In this document: piece after piece, positions 7,545-15,189 of the stretch | Layout of the letters: each line of letters begins with the position of its first letter | Position numbering within the stretch: the first letter of the stretch is position 1 | DNA from: an uncultured Prevotella sp. | GTDB taxonomy: Bacteria; Bacteroidota; Bacteroidia; Bacteroidales; Bacteroidaceae | NCBI GenBank assembly: GCA_934183135.1 | Contig: CAKPRX010000042.1 | Span: forward strand, 1 to 18,864 | DNA: 18,864 nucleotides | Direction of reading: 5' to 3' | Notes under the pieces: model-generated | Seen by the model: the letters and a program-made list of their open reading frames with translations, nothing else | Told to the model about the DNA's origin: nothing | Databases searched by the model: none | Made by a program: the position numbers and the translations under genes

Positions 7545-7570
7545 TCGCTGCACTGCTGTCGCTTATACCA

Positions 7571-7628
7571 GAACATCCATCTGTAACCGCCCCATGTGAG
7601 CAGTTTACAGATGGATGTTCTCGTTTTT
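7571..7628 (+). terminator. Terminator hairpin after manC, between convergent genes
   Basis: A 16-bp perfect stem (7571-7586 with 7605-7620) with an 18-nt loop is followed three bases later by five T (7624-7628) on the plus strand. The minus-strand side lacks a T run, so it serves mainly manC, though it may also stop transcripts from dedA. Confidence 0.8.
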
Positions 7629-7679
7629 GTCATTGTGACGGCCGGAGGGCTGAGCCCAGGGCCCGTGTCTGTCTTGCGG

Positions 7680-8306
7680 TTACTTCTTGCGCTTGCCTAC
7701 GAGCCACTTGATAACGAAGTAGATGACGGCAAGGCCAACAAGCGCCACGAGACCTATCTTGATGTACTCGCCATACTCCATAATCTTGTCGTTGAGCTGG
7801 CTCTCGGGCACGATGGTGTGAAGGTACCAGCCGAGCAGGGCCAGGATGCAGTTCCACAGGCCAGCACCAAGCGTGGTGTACAGGATAAACTTCCAGAACT
7901 TCATCTTAGACAGGCCGGCAGGGATAGAGATAAGATGGCGGATGCCCGGAAGCAGGCGGCCGGTAAGGGTGGCTACCACCCCGTGGTCATTAAAGAACTG
8001 CTCGCTCTTTTCTACCTTCTGCTGATTGAGCAGGCACATGCGTCCCCACTTGCTGTTGGCAAAACGGTAGATGATGGGGCGCCCGAGATAATAGCCAGCC
8101 AGATAGTTGATGGTGGCTCCACAGTCGGCACCCACCGTGGCAAACAGGATGACCAGGAATACGTTGAGATTGCCTCCTGCGGCATGGTAGGCTGCAGGCG
8201 ATACGACCAGTTCGGACGGAACGGGGATAACAGTGCTTTCCAATAGCATCAGAATGAAAATCGTGGCGTAATTCAGATTTCCTAATAGGGTTGATAACCA
8301 GTTCAT
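7680..8306 (-). CDS. DedA-family (VTT domain) membrane protein
   Basis: A 208-aa inner-membrane protein of the DedA/VTT family, whose members are proposed lipid flippases or scramblases; several bacterial ones recycle undecaprenyl phosphate. Seen: an N-terminal hydrophobic stretch with Glu23 in LLESTVIPVPSE, then GADCGATINYLAGYYLGR (about 59-76), and the family signature TGRLLPGIRHLISIPAG (115-131) with its conserved Arg117 and Arg123. Two C-terminal hydrophobic helices follow (about 139-163 and 183-203), and the end is very basic (KRKK). It is the last gene of a minus-strand operon. Its ATG overlaps the TGA of the TPR gene as ATGA, suggesting translational coupling. The precise lipid substrate cannot be read from sequence. 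Confidence 0.93.
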   Translation of the reverse strand: MNWLSTLLGNLNYATIFILMLLESTVIPVPSELVVSPAAYHAAGGNLNVFLVILFATVGADCGATINYLAGYYLGRPIIYRFANSKWGRMCLLNQQKVEKSEQFFNDHGVVATLTGRLLPGIRHLISIPAGLSKMKFWKFILYTTLGAGLWNCILALLGWYLHTIVPESQLNDKIMEYGEYIKIGLVALVGLAVIYFVIKWLVGKRKK

Positions 8307-9736
8307 TTTCTAAATTTTTCTTTTAAGTATTCAAAATAGTGATGTGGATTAATCTCGTTGGCGAGGGCCTCGGCAAATACCATGGCCACTTCCTGTGGAT
8401 TGACGCGGCACGCGGTGTCCAGGGCCTTGACAAACTCATCGTAGGAGCCGAGCTGTAGGCAGCACGAGGCGTAATAGGCCCATCCATCGACCGACTCTGA
8501 AGTTGGCCGGATGGTGGTTACCCGCTTGAAGATGTCGTAGGCCAGCAGGGTATAGCCATTGTCGTAAGCAGCTACCCCTATCTGCCGCTCCGTGTCTATC
8601 GGGGCATCCGAGCGGCTTATGGCCTCGTCAAACCAGGCCGTGGCCCGCTCATAGTGGTTGTTCTCTAAGCATACATAGCCTCTCAGCACACACAGTTCGG
8701 CGGCATTGGCATCCTCTAAGGCCCCTAACTGGTCCAGGATGACCATGGCCTCGTCCTCGCGGCCCTGTGCCGAGCGTATCAGACATATCTGCTTGCCTAT
8801 CTCTGCCTGCATATAGGCGTTGCCCGATGCCAACTGCATGGCCCGCTGGTAGTGGGCGAGGGCTGGCTCTAACTGCCCCTGCCGTACCAGTGCCGACCCT
8901 ACCATGGTTTCGCCGTTAGGGTCATTGGGGCGCAGTTTCTGGTACCGTTGGTAGTAGTCGAGCGCCTGCTCTAACTTGCCCATGGTAAACAGGCAGTTGC
9001 CCTTGTCCATGATGGCCTCGTCGCATAGCGGGTCTATGGCTATGGCGAACTCGCTACTCTGCAGCGCCTCGCTCACCTTGCCTTCCATGAACTGGGCCGA
9101 GGCCAGCTGTGTCCAGTAAAACACCGAGTAGGGATGGTCCTCGACCAGTGGCTCCAGCAGCTGTTCGGCCTGGGCATACTCGCCGCGTAGTGCATAGACT
9201 CGCGCCATGACCTCGCGGTAGTCCTGGCTGTCCCTGCGGCCGGTATAACCTATCCATTTCTCGGCCAGCCGGTCAGCATTATAGTCTACCAGCAGGCTCG
9301 CCACGTCGTAGATATAGTCGGCCCGGTCATCGTTGTCTATTTCCTGAAAGTGTTGATAAAGATAGCTGTCGGCCTGAGCGGCCTGGCCCCGGTAGAGCAT
9401 GATTTCGGCGATAAGATAATAGTAGTCAAAGTCGGTCTTGTCGTCTATCTGCCGGGCGTAGCGCTCGGCTTCCTGCGGGTTGTCCTCGCGCAGCAGGGCG
9501 TAACGTGCCCGGAATAAGAGGGGAGTGGCTGTGCCCGGAAAAGTGCTGATGGCACGGTCCACGGCATGGAGAGCCTGGTCGGTGTCGCCATGGTCCTGAT
9601 AATATTCGGCGATGTCGGTCAGCTCGTCGGGCTCAAAATAAGAGGGTTCGCCCGAACAGGCATCTTGCTCATACCTGTTCAGGAGAACCTTGAACTCTTT
9701 ACTGCGAAAATATTGCTCGTTAGAGTACTCTGTCAT
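8303..9736 (-). CDS. Tetratricopeptide-repeat protein
   Basis: A 477-aa all-helical protein with no signal peptide or membrane segment, so probably cytoplasmic. Repeats of about 34 residues with the TPR pattern run through most of it, for example SEALQSSEFAIAIDPLCDEA, KLEQALDYYQRYQKLRPNDP and QLEPALAHYQRAMQLASGNA. TPR arrays bind partner proteins, and no catalytic domain is visible. It starts with an ATG that overlaps the glnS TGA by the ATGA arrangement and ends the same way into dedA, so the three are one transcript (inference from spacing). The shared operon does not itself reveal a role. The partner is unknown. Confidence 0.88.
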   Translation of the reverse strand: MTEYSNEQYFRSKEFKVLLNRYEQDACSGEPSYFEPDELTDIAEYYQDHGDTDQALHAVDRAISTFPGTATPLLFRARYALLREDNPQEAERYARQIDDKTDFDYYYLIAEIMLYRGQAAQADSYLYQHFQEIDNDDRADYIYDVASLLVDYNADRLAEKWIGYTGRRDSQDYREVMARVYALRGEYAQAEQLLEPLVEDHPYSVFYWTQLASAQFMEGKVSEALQSSEFAIAIDPLCDEAIMDKGNCLFTMGKLEQALDYYQRYQKLRPNDPNGETMVGSALVRQGQLEPALAHYQRAMQLASGNAYMQAEIGKQICLIRSAQGREDEAMVILDQLGALEDANAAELCVLRGYVCLENNHYERATAWFDEAISRSDAPIDTERQIGVAAYDNGYTLLAYDIFKRVTTIRPTSESVDGWAYYASCCLQLGSYDEFVKALDTACRVNPQEVAMVFAEALANEINPHHYFEYLKEKFRK

Positions 9737-11454
9737 TTACTTTTTGTCTGTTTAGCCCAAGCGTCCTTGAGGCCAACAGTCTTGTTGAATACGGGATGCT
9801 CGGGCGTGCTGTCGGGGTCGGCCATGAAGTAGCCGATACGCTGGAACTGCAGATACTGGCCAGCCTGCTTGGTGGCGGCATAGTCCTCGATATAGCAGTT
9901 GGTACGTACGTGAAGTGAGTCGGGGTTGAGCAGCTCGTGGAAGTCGCGCTCGTCGGCCGACGGGTTCTCTACGAAGAAGAGGCGGTCGTACTCGCGTATC
10001 TCGGCCTGCTTGCAGTGGTCGGCGCTCACCCAGTGCAGGGTACCCTTGACCTTGCGGTTGGCCCCTTCGAGTCCGCTCTTGCTCAGTGGGTCGTATTCGG
10101 CGTATATCTCGGTAACGTTGCCATCGGCGTCCTTGGCACAGCCCGTACACTTCACGATGTAGGCGTTCTTCAGGCGTACTTCCTTGCCTGGGGTCATGCG
10201 GAAGAACTTCTTGGGGGCATCCTCCATGAAGTCGTCGCGCTCTATCCACAGGTTCTTGGTGAACACGATAGAGTGGGTGCCGTCCTCGGCGTTTTCCGGG
10301 TTGTTCACCGCTTCCATCTCTTCCTCCATTCCGTCCGGATAGTTGGTTATAGTCAGCTTAACAGGGTTCAGCACGGCCGATACGCGGCATGCTTTCTTGT
10401 TCAGGTCGTCGCGTACGGCAGCCTCGAGCAGGGCCACGTCGTTGAGGGCATCAAACTTGGTGTAGCCGATGGAGTCGATAAAGTTGCGGATGCTCTCGGG
10501 CGAGTAGCCGCGACGGCGCATACCGCAGAGGGTGGGCATGCGGGGGTCGTCCCAGCCGTTAACCAGGTGCTCGTCGACCAGTGTGTGCAGCTTGCGCTTG
10601 CTCATTACCGTATAGGTGAGGTTCAGCCGGTTGAACTCTATCTGTCGGGGACGGTTGTCGTGCAGGTTGTCGGCCGTGCCGTCCATCTCCTTGAGAAAAT
10701 CGATAAACTTATCGTACAGTGGACGGTGTGGTACAAACTCCAGTGTACATATCGAGTGGGTTACTCCCTCGAAGTAGTCGCTCTGTCCGTGTGCAAAGTC
10801 GTACATGGGGTAGCAGTGCCACTGCGTGCCAGTACGGTGGTGGGGTGTATGGATGATGCGGTACATGATGGGGTCGCGGAAGTGCATGTTGGGGTTGGCC
10901 ATGTCCAGCTTGGCGCGCAGCACCATGCTGCCTTCGGCTACCTCGGCGGTATTCATCTTCTCGAAGAGCTGCAGATTCTCCTCTACGGGGCGGTCCCTGT
11001 ACGGGCTGGCCACGCCCGGAGTGGTGGGAGTGCCCTTCTGGGCGGCTATCTGCTCTGAGGTCTGCTCGTCTACGTAGGCCATGCCCTTCTTGATCATCCA
11101 GATGGCAAAGTCCCACAGTTTCTGGAAGTAGTCCGAGGCATAGTAGATGTTGCCCCACTTGAAGCCCAGCCACTCGATGTCGTGCAGGATGTTCTCTACA
11201 TACTCCGTGTTCTCCTTGCTGGGGTTGGTGTCGTCAAAGCGGAGATTGCAGACACCATGATATTTCTCGGCAACGCCGAAGTCCATGCAGATGGCTTTGG
11301 CATGGCCTATGTGCAGGTAGCCATTGGGCTCTGGGGGGAAACGGGTCTGTATGCGCCCGGCGTTCTTGCCCTCGGCCAGATCCTGTTCTACCAGTTGCTC
11401 TACGAAGCTAATGCTTTTTTTCTCTTCTACTATGTTCTCTTCTTTCGTTGCCAT
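9733..11454 (-). CDS. glnS: Glutamine--tRNA ligase
   Basis: Class I synthetase that charges tRNA-Gln with glutamine directly, avoiding the transamidation route. Seen: the HIGH motif at residues 48-51 within PEPNGYLHIGH, and the KMSKS equivalent VMSKRK with Met284-Lys286. GlnRS-type blocks include RFDDTNPSKE (72-81) and MYDFAHGQSDYFEGVTHS (217-234). The C-terminal beta-barrel anticodon-binding part includes VKGTLHWVSA. The 573-aa length fits bacterial GlnRS of ~550-580 aa. The start at MATKEEN sits about 90 bases after a well-formed promoter. Known background: bacterial GlnRS genes are thought to descend from eukaryotic ones. It is the first gene of the glnS-TPR-dedA operon. Confidence 0.97.
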   Translation of the reverse strand: MATKEENIVEEKKSISFVEQLVEQDLAEGKNAGRIQTRFPPEPNGYLHIGHAKAICMDFGVAEKYHGVCNLRFDDTNPSKENTEYVENILHDIEWLGFKWGNIYYASDYFQKLWDFAIWMIKKGMAYVDEQTSEQIAAQKGTPTTPGVASPYRDRPVEENLQLFEKMNTAEVAEGSMVLRAKLDMANPNMHFRDPIMYRIIHTPHHRTGTQWHCYPMYDFAHGQSDYFEGVTHSICTLEFVPHRPLYDKFIDFLKEMDGTADNLHDNRPRQIEFNRLNLTYTVMSKRKLHTLVDEHLVNGWDDPRMPTLCGMRRRGYSPESIRNFIDSIGYTKFDALNDVALLEAAVRDDLNKKACRVSAVLNPVKLTITNYPDGMEEEMEAVNNPENAEDGTHSIVFTKNLWIERDDFMEDAPKKFFRMTPGKEVRLKNAYIVKCTGCAKDADGNVTEIYAEYDPLSKSGLEGANRKVKGTLHWVSADHCKQAEIREYDRLFFVENPSADERDFHELLNPDSLHVRTNCYIEDYAATKQAGQYLQFQRIGYFMADPDSTPEHPVFNKTVGLKDAWAKQTKSK

Positions 11455-11545
11455 GATGGTACTTATTTATTTTAGTGCTATAATGATATGGGCCACAGCT
11501 TGGGAGAGGTGAGCTTCCCGGGAGCCGATAGGCCGCTTGATACTG

Positions 11546-11576
11546 CAAAGGTAGTGCAAGCCGAAGACACTACAAA
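11546..11576 (-). promoter_or_regulatory. Bacteroidetes-type promoter of the glnS operon
   Basis: Read on the minus strand, the -7 box TACCTTTG is the complement of 11546-11553 and the -33 TTTG is the complement of 11573-11576, with a 19-base spacer. An inverted repeat gtagtg/cactac (11551-11556 and 11568-11573) fills the spacer and touches both boxes, a possible operator. The leader is about 85 nt. Confidence 0.8.
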
Positions 11577-11636
11577 GAAAAAACTCAGTTTTTTTGCTTA
11601 GTAGTGCTGACGGGCAGCCGATTTCGTCACCTTGGG

Positions 11637-12185
11637 CTATCGTGCCCACACCACATTGCCCTCTTTGCGGGGCGAGCGTGGCTTCAGGGCGTCGGGGGCT
11701 GCGTAACCCAGTATGCAGAAGGCTATGCCTTCGTACTGGCCCTCGATGCCCAGTTCTCGCAGGATGCTCAGGCCCTCTTCGGAGTCGAAAGTCTCCTTGG
11801 CGCGGTGTATCCAGCATGAGCCGAGACCCAGGCTGTGGGCGGCCAGCATCATGTTCTCCATGACCAGGGAGCCGTCGTACACGTGGGTGCCTACTTGCCT
11901 GTCGGCCAGTACTACGAGAACCGCCGGGGCACCGTAGAAGGGGTCTCCGTGGCCTGAGCTGGTTTCGAGTTTCTTACCGGTGATTATCTCCAGGTTGATG
12001 CGGCTCAGACGGTCTCTGAGCTCGCGGTTGGTTACGGCTATAATCATGGCCGACTGCTTATTCATGCCCGACGGGGCGTAGGTTCCGGCTTCAACGACTT
12101 GTTTAATCAGATCGTCGGGAACCATTCTGTCTGTGTACTTTTTCACACTTCTGCGTGTGAGGATAGCCTTCATCGTTTCGTTCAT
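11637..12185 (-). CDS. Nitroreductase-family FMN oxidoreductase
   Basis: A 182-aa member of the nitroreductase fold, which uses FMN and NAD(P)H to reduce nitro, quinone or flavin-type substrates; the true substrate cannot be told. Seen: the N-terminal FMN phosphate-binding block RRSVKKY (11-17), TYAPSGMNKQ (35-44), DGSLVMENMMLAAHSLGLGSCW (104-125), and the C-terminal PRKEGNVVW typical of the family. The start is placed at the Met of MNETMKAILTRRS. The open frame extends 105 codons further upstream, but that part reads as repeat DNA and has no family resemblance. It is separated from proS upstream by a terminator and from glnS downstream by the glnS promoter, so it is probably transcribed alone. 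No clear TAnnTTTG box was seen in front of it. Confidence 0.93.
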   Translation of the reverse strand: MNETMKAILTRRSVKKYTDRMVPDDLIKQVVEAGTYAPSGMNKQSAMIIAVTNRELRDRLSRINLEIITGKKLETSSGHGDPFYGAPAVLVVLADRQVGTHVYDGSLVMENMMLAAHSLGLGSCWIHRAKETFDSEEGLSILRELGIEGQYEGIAFCILGYAAPDALKPRSPRKEGNVVWAR

Positions 12186-12289
12186 AATCGTTCGTGTTCT
12201 GTGATACTTGTTTGGGGCTTGTATAGAGCCGTGGCCCATGTGTGGCAACGGCCATTCTGGAGGGCGGGAGCCATCACGGATTGAAAAGT

Positions 12290-12536
12290 AAAAAGGCAAC
12301 GGTGTACAGAGTTGAAAAATGCTGGGCCTGGGAGCCGCTATGGTGCGATGGGAATTGGTGCGCCGTTTGTGGAGACCGACCTTTACGTTTCCCGGAGCCG
12401 TCATTAGCGAGCTGGGAACCGTCTTTAGAAAGCTAAAGGTCGGTCTTTCCATTTTCCGTGGAGGCCATAGGGGACATTGGTAACCAGCGCCAGCGTACAC
12501 GGAGTGCTTTTTGCCTTTGTACGCCGTTGCCTTTTT
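12290..12536. repeat. Long-range 19-bp inverted repeat enclosing a 13-bp inverted repeat
   Basis: 12290-12308 and 12518-12536 are reverse complements with one mismatch. Between them 12373-12385 and 12434-12446 are perfect 13-bp complements. The nested arrangement could be the two ends of a small decayed element, but no flanking target duplication was recognised. Confidence 0.55.
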
Positions 12537-12575
12537 GCGCTTTCAGAGCGTGTCGCGGCTGGGCGGCGAAGTACG

Positions 12576-12617
12576 AAAAAAGTCCCCGTCCTAACCTCCA
12601 TGGGGCAGACAGGGACT
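12576..12617 (-). terminator. Intrinsic terminator of proS
   Basis: On the minus strand a 10-bp stem with one G-U pair (12608-12617 with 12581-12590, 17-nt loop) is followed by a run of T (complement of 12576-12580). It lies about 20 bases beyond the proS stop. Confidence 0.85.
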
Positions 12618-12636
12618 CTCGGTACTTGTATATCCA

Positions 12637-14118
12637 TTAATAGCTGCGGGCTATGAGTACGCGGCACTTGCTGGGTTTGCCGGTAACCATGTCGAAGCCT
12701 GGAGTCTGCTCGTAGGCGAATGGTACACAGCGTATGGTGGCCTGAGTATCTTCCTTGATGCGGGCCTCGGTCTCGGGGGTTCCGTCCCAGTGACAGAGGA
12801 AGAAGCCGCCATTCTTGATGCGCTCCTTGAACTCCTCGTAGTCGTCGCATACGTACACGTGCTCGTCGCGGAATTTCTTGGCCTTGGCGTATATGTTGGC
12901 CTGTATGTCGCCGAGTAGCTGCTGTACATGCTCTACGATGCCATCAAAGGGTAGGGTGGCCTTCTCTAAGGTGTCGCGGCGCATCACCTCGATAGAGTTC
13001 TCCTCAAGGTCGCGGCCGCCCATAACCAGGCGTACGGGTACGCCCTTGAGCTCGTAGTCGGCAAACTTGAAGCCTGGACGCTTGTTGTCAGCATCGTCGT
13101 ACTTCACGCTGATGCCCAGGTCGCGCAGCTTGTTGACCATCGGCATGAGCTTGTCGGTAATGGCCTGCAGCTGCTCGCTGCCCTTGCTGATGGGGATGAC
13201 TACTACCTGGATGGGTGCCAGCTTAGGAGGCAGCACCAGACCGTTGTCGTCGCTATGTGTCATGATGAGTGCGCCGATGAGGCGGGTCGATACGCCCCAT
13301 GAGGTGGCCCACACGTACTCGGGCTTGTTCTCCTTGTTGAGGAAGGTAACATCGAACGACTTGGCGAAGTTCTGCCCTAAGAAGTGGCTGGTACCGCTCT
13401 GCAGCGCCTTGCCGTCCTGCATCATTGCCTCGATGGTATAGGTGTCCAGCGCACCGGCAAAGCGCTCGGTCTCGCTCTTTACGCCCTGGAATACGGGTAC
13501 TCCCATCCACTGCTCGGCAAACTCGGCGTAGACGCCCAGCATCTTCTGGGCCTCGGCCTCGGCCTCCTCGCGGGTGGCGTGGGCTGTATGGCCCTCCTGC
13601 CACAGGAACTCTGACGTGCGCAGGAATGGGCGGGTGCGCATCTCCCATCGCATTACATTGCACCACTGGTTGCACATCAGGGGCAGGTCGCGATAGGAGT
13701 GTATCCAGTTCTTATACGTGTTCCAGATGATGGTCTCCGAGGTGGGACGTATGATGAGTTCCTCCTCCAGGCGGGCTGTGGGGTCTACCACCACGCTGTT
13801 GCCGTCGTCGCTGGCCTTGAGGCGGTAGTGGGTAACCACGGCACACTCCTTGGCAAATCCCTTGACGTGTTCGGCCTCGCGCGATAAGAACGACTTGGGT
13901 ATCAGCAGGGGGAAATAGGCGTTCTGGGCTCCGGTGGCCTTGAACATCTTGTCCAGCTGGGCCTGCATCTTCTCCCAGATGGCGTATCCGTAGGGCTTGA
14001 TGACCATGCAGCCACGCACGGCCGACTGCTCGGCCAGGTCGGCCTTGGTTACTAAATCATTGTACCACTGACTGTAGTTGTCAGCTCGCTTGGTAAGCGC
14101 TTTTAGTTCTTTTGCCAT
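12637..14118 (-). CDS. proS: Proline--tRNA ligase, archaeal/eukaryotic type
   Basis: Class II synthetase that charges tRNA-Pro. The 493-aa length and layout are those of the archaeal/eukaryotic-type ProRS also found in some bacteria, without the ~180-aa editing insertion of the long bacterial type. Seen: RPTSE at 124-128, motif 2 [20 protein letters not shown] (157-176) followed by HTAH, and [14 protein letters not shown] in the catalytic core. [23 protein letters not shown] belongs to the anticodon-binding domain. The C-terminal extra domain ends in the Tyr typical of this type (VLIARSY). The ATG at 14118 begins [19 protein letters not shown], the expected N-terminus. It is divergent from the OmpA gene, with about 140 nt of predicted leader. 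Confidence 0.97.
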   Translation of the reverse strand: MAKELKALTKRADNYSQWYNDLVTKADLAEQSAVRGCMVIKPYGYAIWEKMQAQLDKMFKATGAQNAYFPLLIPKSFLSREAEHVKGFAKECAVVTHYRLKASDDGNSVVVDPTARLEEELIIRPTSETIIWNTYKNWIHSYRDLPLMCNQWCNVMRWEMRTRPFLRTSEFLWQEGHTAHATREEAEAEAQKMLGVYAEFAEQWMGVPVFQGVKSETERFAGALDTYTIEAMMQDGKALQSGTSHFLGQNFAKSFDVTFLNKENKPEYVWATSWGVSTRLIGALIMTHSDDNGLVLPPKLAPIQVVVIPISKGSEQLQAITDKLMPMVNKLRDLGISVKYDDADNKRPGFKFADYELKGVPVRLVMGGRDLEENSIEVMRRDTLEKATLPFDGIVEHVQQLLGDIQANIYAKAKKFRDEHVYVCDDYEEFKERIKNGGFFLCHWDGTPETEARIKEDTQATIRCVPFAYEQTPGFDMVTGKPSKCRVLIARSY

Positions 14119-14263
14119 TTTATCTATAGTTTATTATTGACGTATCGTGGGCATTCTCCCTGTACCTTATTATATAATATATAGCAGGGTAACGTTGTCC
14201 ATGGATGGGGTGCCGACGGTTGTGGCGCAGATAGCCACAATGGCTGCCACTCAATTTGTTATG

Positions 14264-14271
14264 CAAAATTA
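14264..14271 (-). promoter_or_regulatory. -7 promoter element of proS
   Basis: The complement reads TAATTTTG, a full match to TAnnTTTG. A TTTG-like -33 lies only 14 bases upstream, shorter than usual, so that half is uncertain. It implies a leader of about 140 nt. Confidence 0.6.
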
Positions 14272-14317
14272 CGAAAAAAAGTTGGCAAAAATCGTATAAT
14301 ATCTAAAAAATCATTAT

Positions 14318-14325
14318 TAACTTTG
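14318..14325 (+). promoter_or_regulatory. -7 promoter element of the OmpA lipoprotein gene
   Basis: taactttg is a full match to TAnnTTTG. No clear -33 TTTG lies at the usual distance. It implies a leader of about 110 nt before the ATG at 14444. Confidence 0.6.
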
Positions 14326-14443
14326 CATATAATTCGCTGGGGCCGTGTCCCCCATGGCCATGAAGGAGGCTGCCCGCTGGGTGGTCATGCTGTCAGGGGC
14401 CTTGTTTAATACAGTATTAATCACAACTAAAAGCAAGAATTAC

Positions 14444-15121
14444 ATGAAGAAGATGAAGATTATGACGCTGGCTTTATGCGTCTTGACTATTTTCGGCTGC
14501 CAGACCAAGCAGGGCACAGGTACCCTTATAGGTACAGGCGGTGGCGCCGTGCTGGGTGCCATTATCGGTAAGATAGCCGGCAACACGGCTGTGGGTGCTG
14601 CCATAGGCGGTGCCGTGGGTGCTGGTGCCGGAGCTATCATAGGCCGCCACATGGACAAGGTGGCCGAGCAGGCCAAGCAGCAGGTGGAGAACGCCAAGGT
14701 AGAGGAAGTTACCGATGCCAACGGCCTGAAGGCTGTCAAGGTGACCTTTGACAGTGGTATCCTCTTTGCGACCAACAAGGCCGACCTGAACGCTACGTCT
14801 AAGAATGAGCTGGCCAAGTTCTCGAATGTGCTGAAGCAGAACACAGACTGCCATGTAGACATCTACGGCCATACAGACTCTACCGGTAACGACGGCATCA
14901 ACGTGCCCCTGTCTAACAACCGGGCCCAGAGTGTGGTGGACTACCTCAAGCAGTGTGGCGTATCGGCCGCTCAGTTCCAGAACGTTACGGGCAAGGGCAG
15001 TTCGGAGCCCGTGGCTGACAATTCTACAGCCGCCGGACGTCAGCAGAACCGCCGTGTAGAGGTGTATCTCTATGCCTCGCAGGCCATGGTAGACGCTGCT
15101 AATGCCGGTACTCTGAAGTAA
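14444..15121 (+). CDS. OmpA-family outer-membrane lipoprotein with glycine zipper
   Basis: A 225-aa lipoprotein that should anchor the outer membrane to peptidoglycan. The start is set at MKKMKIM because it gives a clean lipoprotein signal ending LTIFGC with Cys19. The frame is open 33 codons further up to 14345, but those codons have no signal-like character. Residues ~26-68 are a glycine zipper (repeated GGGAVLGAIIG and GAAIGGAVGAGAGAIIG), then a short helix (70-88). The OmpA C-terminal domain spans ~96-210, with YGHTDSTG (Asp145), LSNNRAQSV (Arg160) and NRRVEV, the residues that hold diaminopimelate in the family. It has its own promoter and a terminator, facing away from proS. Confidence 0.94.
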   Translation: MKKMKIMTLALCVLTIFGCQTKQGTGTLIGTGGGAVLGAIIGKIAGNTAVGAAIGGAVGAGAGAIIGRHMDKVAEQAKQQVENAKVEEVTDANGLKAVKVTFDSGILFATNKADLNATSKNELAKFSNVLKQNTDCHVDIYGHTDSTGNDGINVPLSNNRAQSVVDYLKQCGVSAAQFQNVTGKGSSEPVADNSTAAGRQQNRRVEVYLYASQAMVDAANAGTLK

Positions 15122-15145
15122 TAAGATTAACAGACAGATAACCAT

Positions 15146-15180
15146 GGGGGCACACCATATACAGTGTGCCCCCCTGTTTT
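15146..15180 (+). terminator. Intrinsic terminator after the OmpA lipoprotein gene
   Basis: A 10-bp perfect GC-rich stem (15146-15155 with 15164-15173), an 8-nt loop and a T run ending about 15181. It ends only about ten bases before the mtgA start codon. Confidence 0.85.
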
Positions 15181-15189
15181 TACGGATGT

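Larger units (their letters stand above)
12186..12636. other. 451-bp gene-free region with inverted repeats and the proS terminator
   Basis: No protein is supported. It contains a 19-bp inverted repeat with one mismatch (12290-12308 with 12518-12536) spanning about 250 bases, a 13-bp perfect inverted repeat (12373-12385 with 12434-12446), a degenerate 16-base direct repeat near 12399-12434, and the proS terminator (12576-12617). The left end includes the 5' leader of the nitroreductase gene. Open frames across it are made of the repeats themselves. Confidence 0.65.
14119..14443. other. Divergent intergenic region between proS and the OmpA lipoprotein gene
   Basis: No gene. It holds the two outward-facing -7 boxes (14264-14271 minus and 14318-14325 plus), only about 46 bases apart. 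The proS leader side has a 7-bp perfect hairpin (14220-14226 with 14234-14240) and a ccctg/caggg stem (14158-14162 with 14185-14189) around an AT-rich palindrome. The ompA leader side contains GC-rich dyads between 14339 and 14400. Confidence 0.6.

Noticed and set aside
6462..7553. 363-codon open frame antisense to manC, and similar ones opposite glnS (9937-11058) and dedA (7596-8246)
   Set aside because: The sense genes have clear family motifs. The antisense translations are low in recognisable motifs, and the manC one is in the same codon register as the gene, so they are shadow frames.
12186..12500. 105-codon N-terminal extension of the nitroreductase
   Set aside because: The family starts just before the RRSVKKY block; the extension reads through intergenic repeat DNA.
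12637..14271. T-box riboswitch for proS or the other synthetases
   Set aside because: No T-box sequence or specifier-loop architecture was seen, and T-boxes are not a feature of this phylum as far as I know.
14345..14443. 33-codon N-terminal extension of the OmpA lipoprotein
   Set aside because: It would bury the lipoprotein signal peptide. The later ATG gives a clean signal ending at Cys19.
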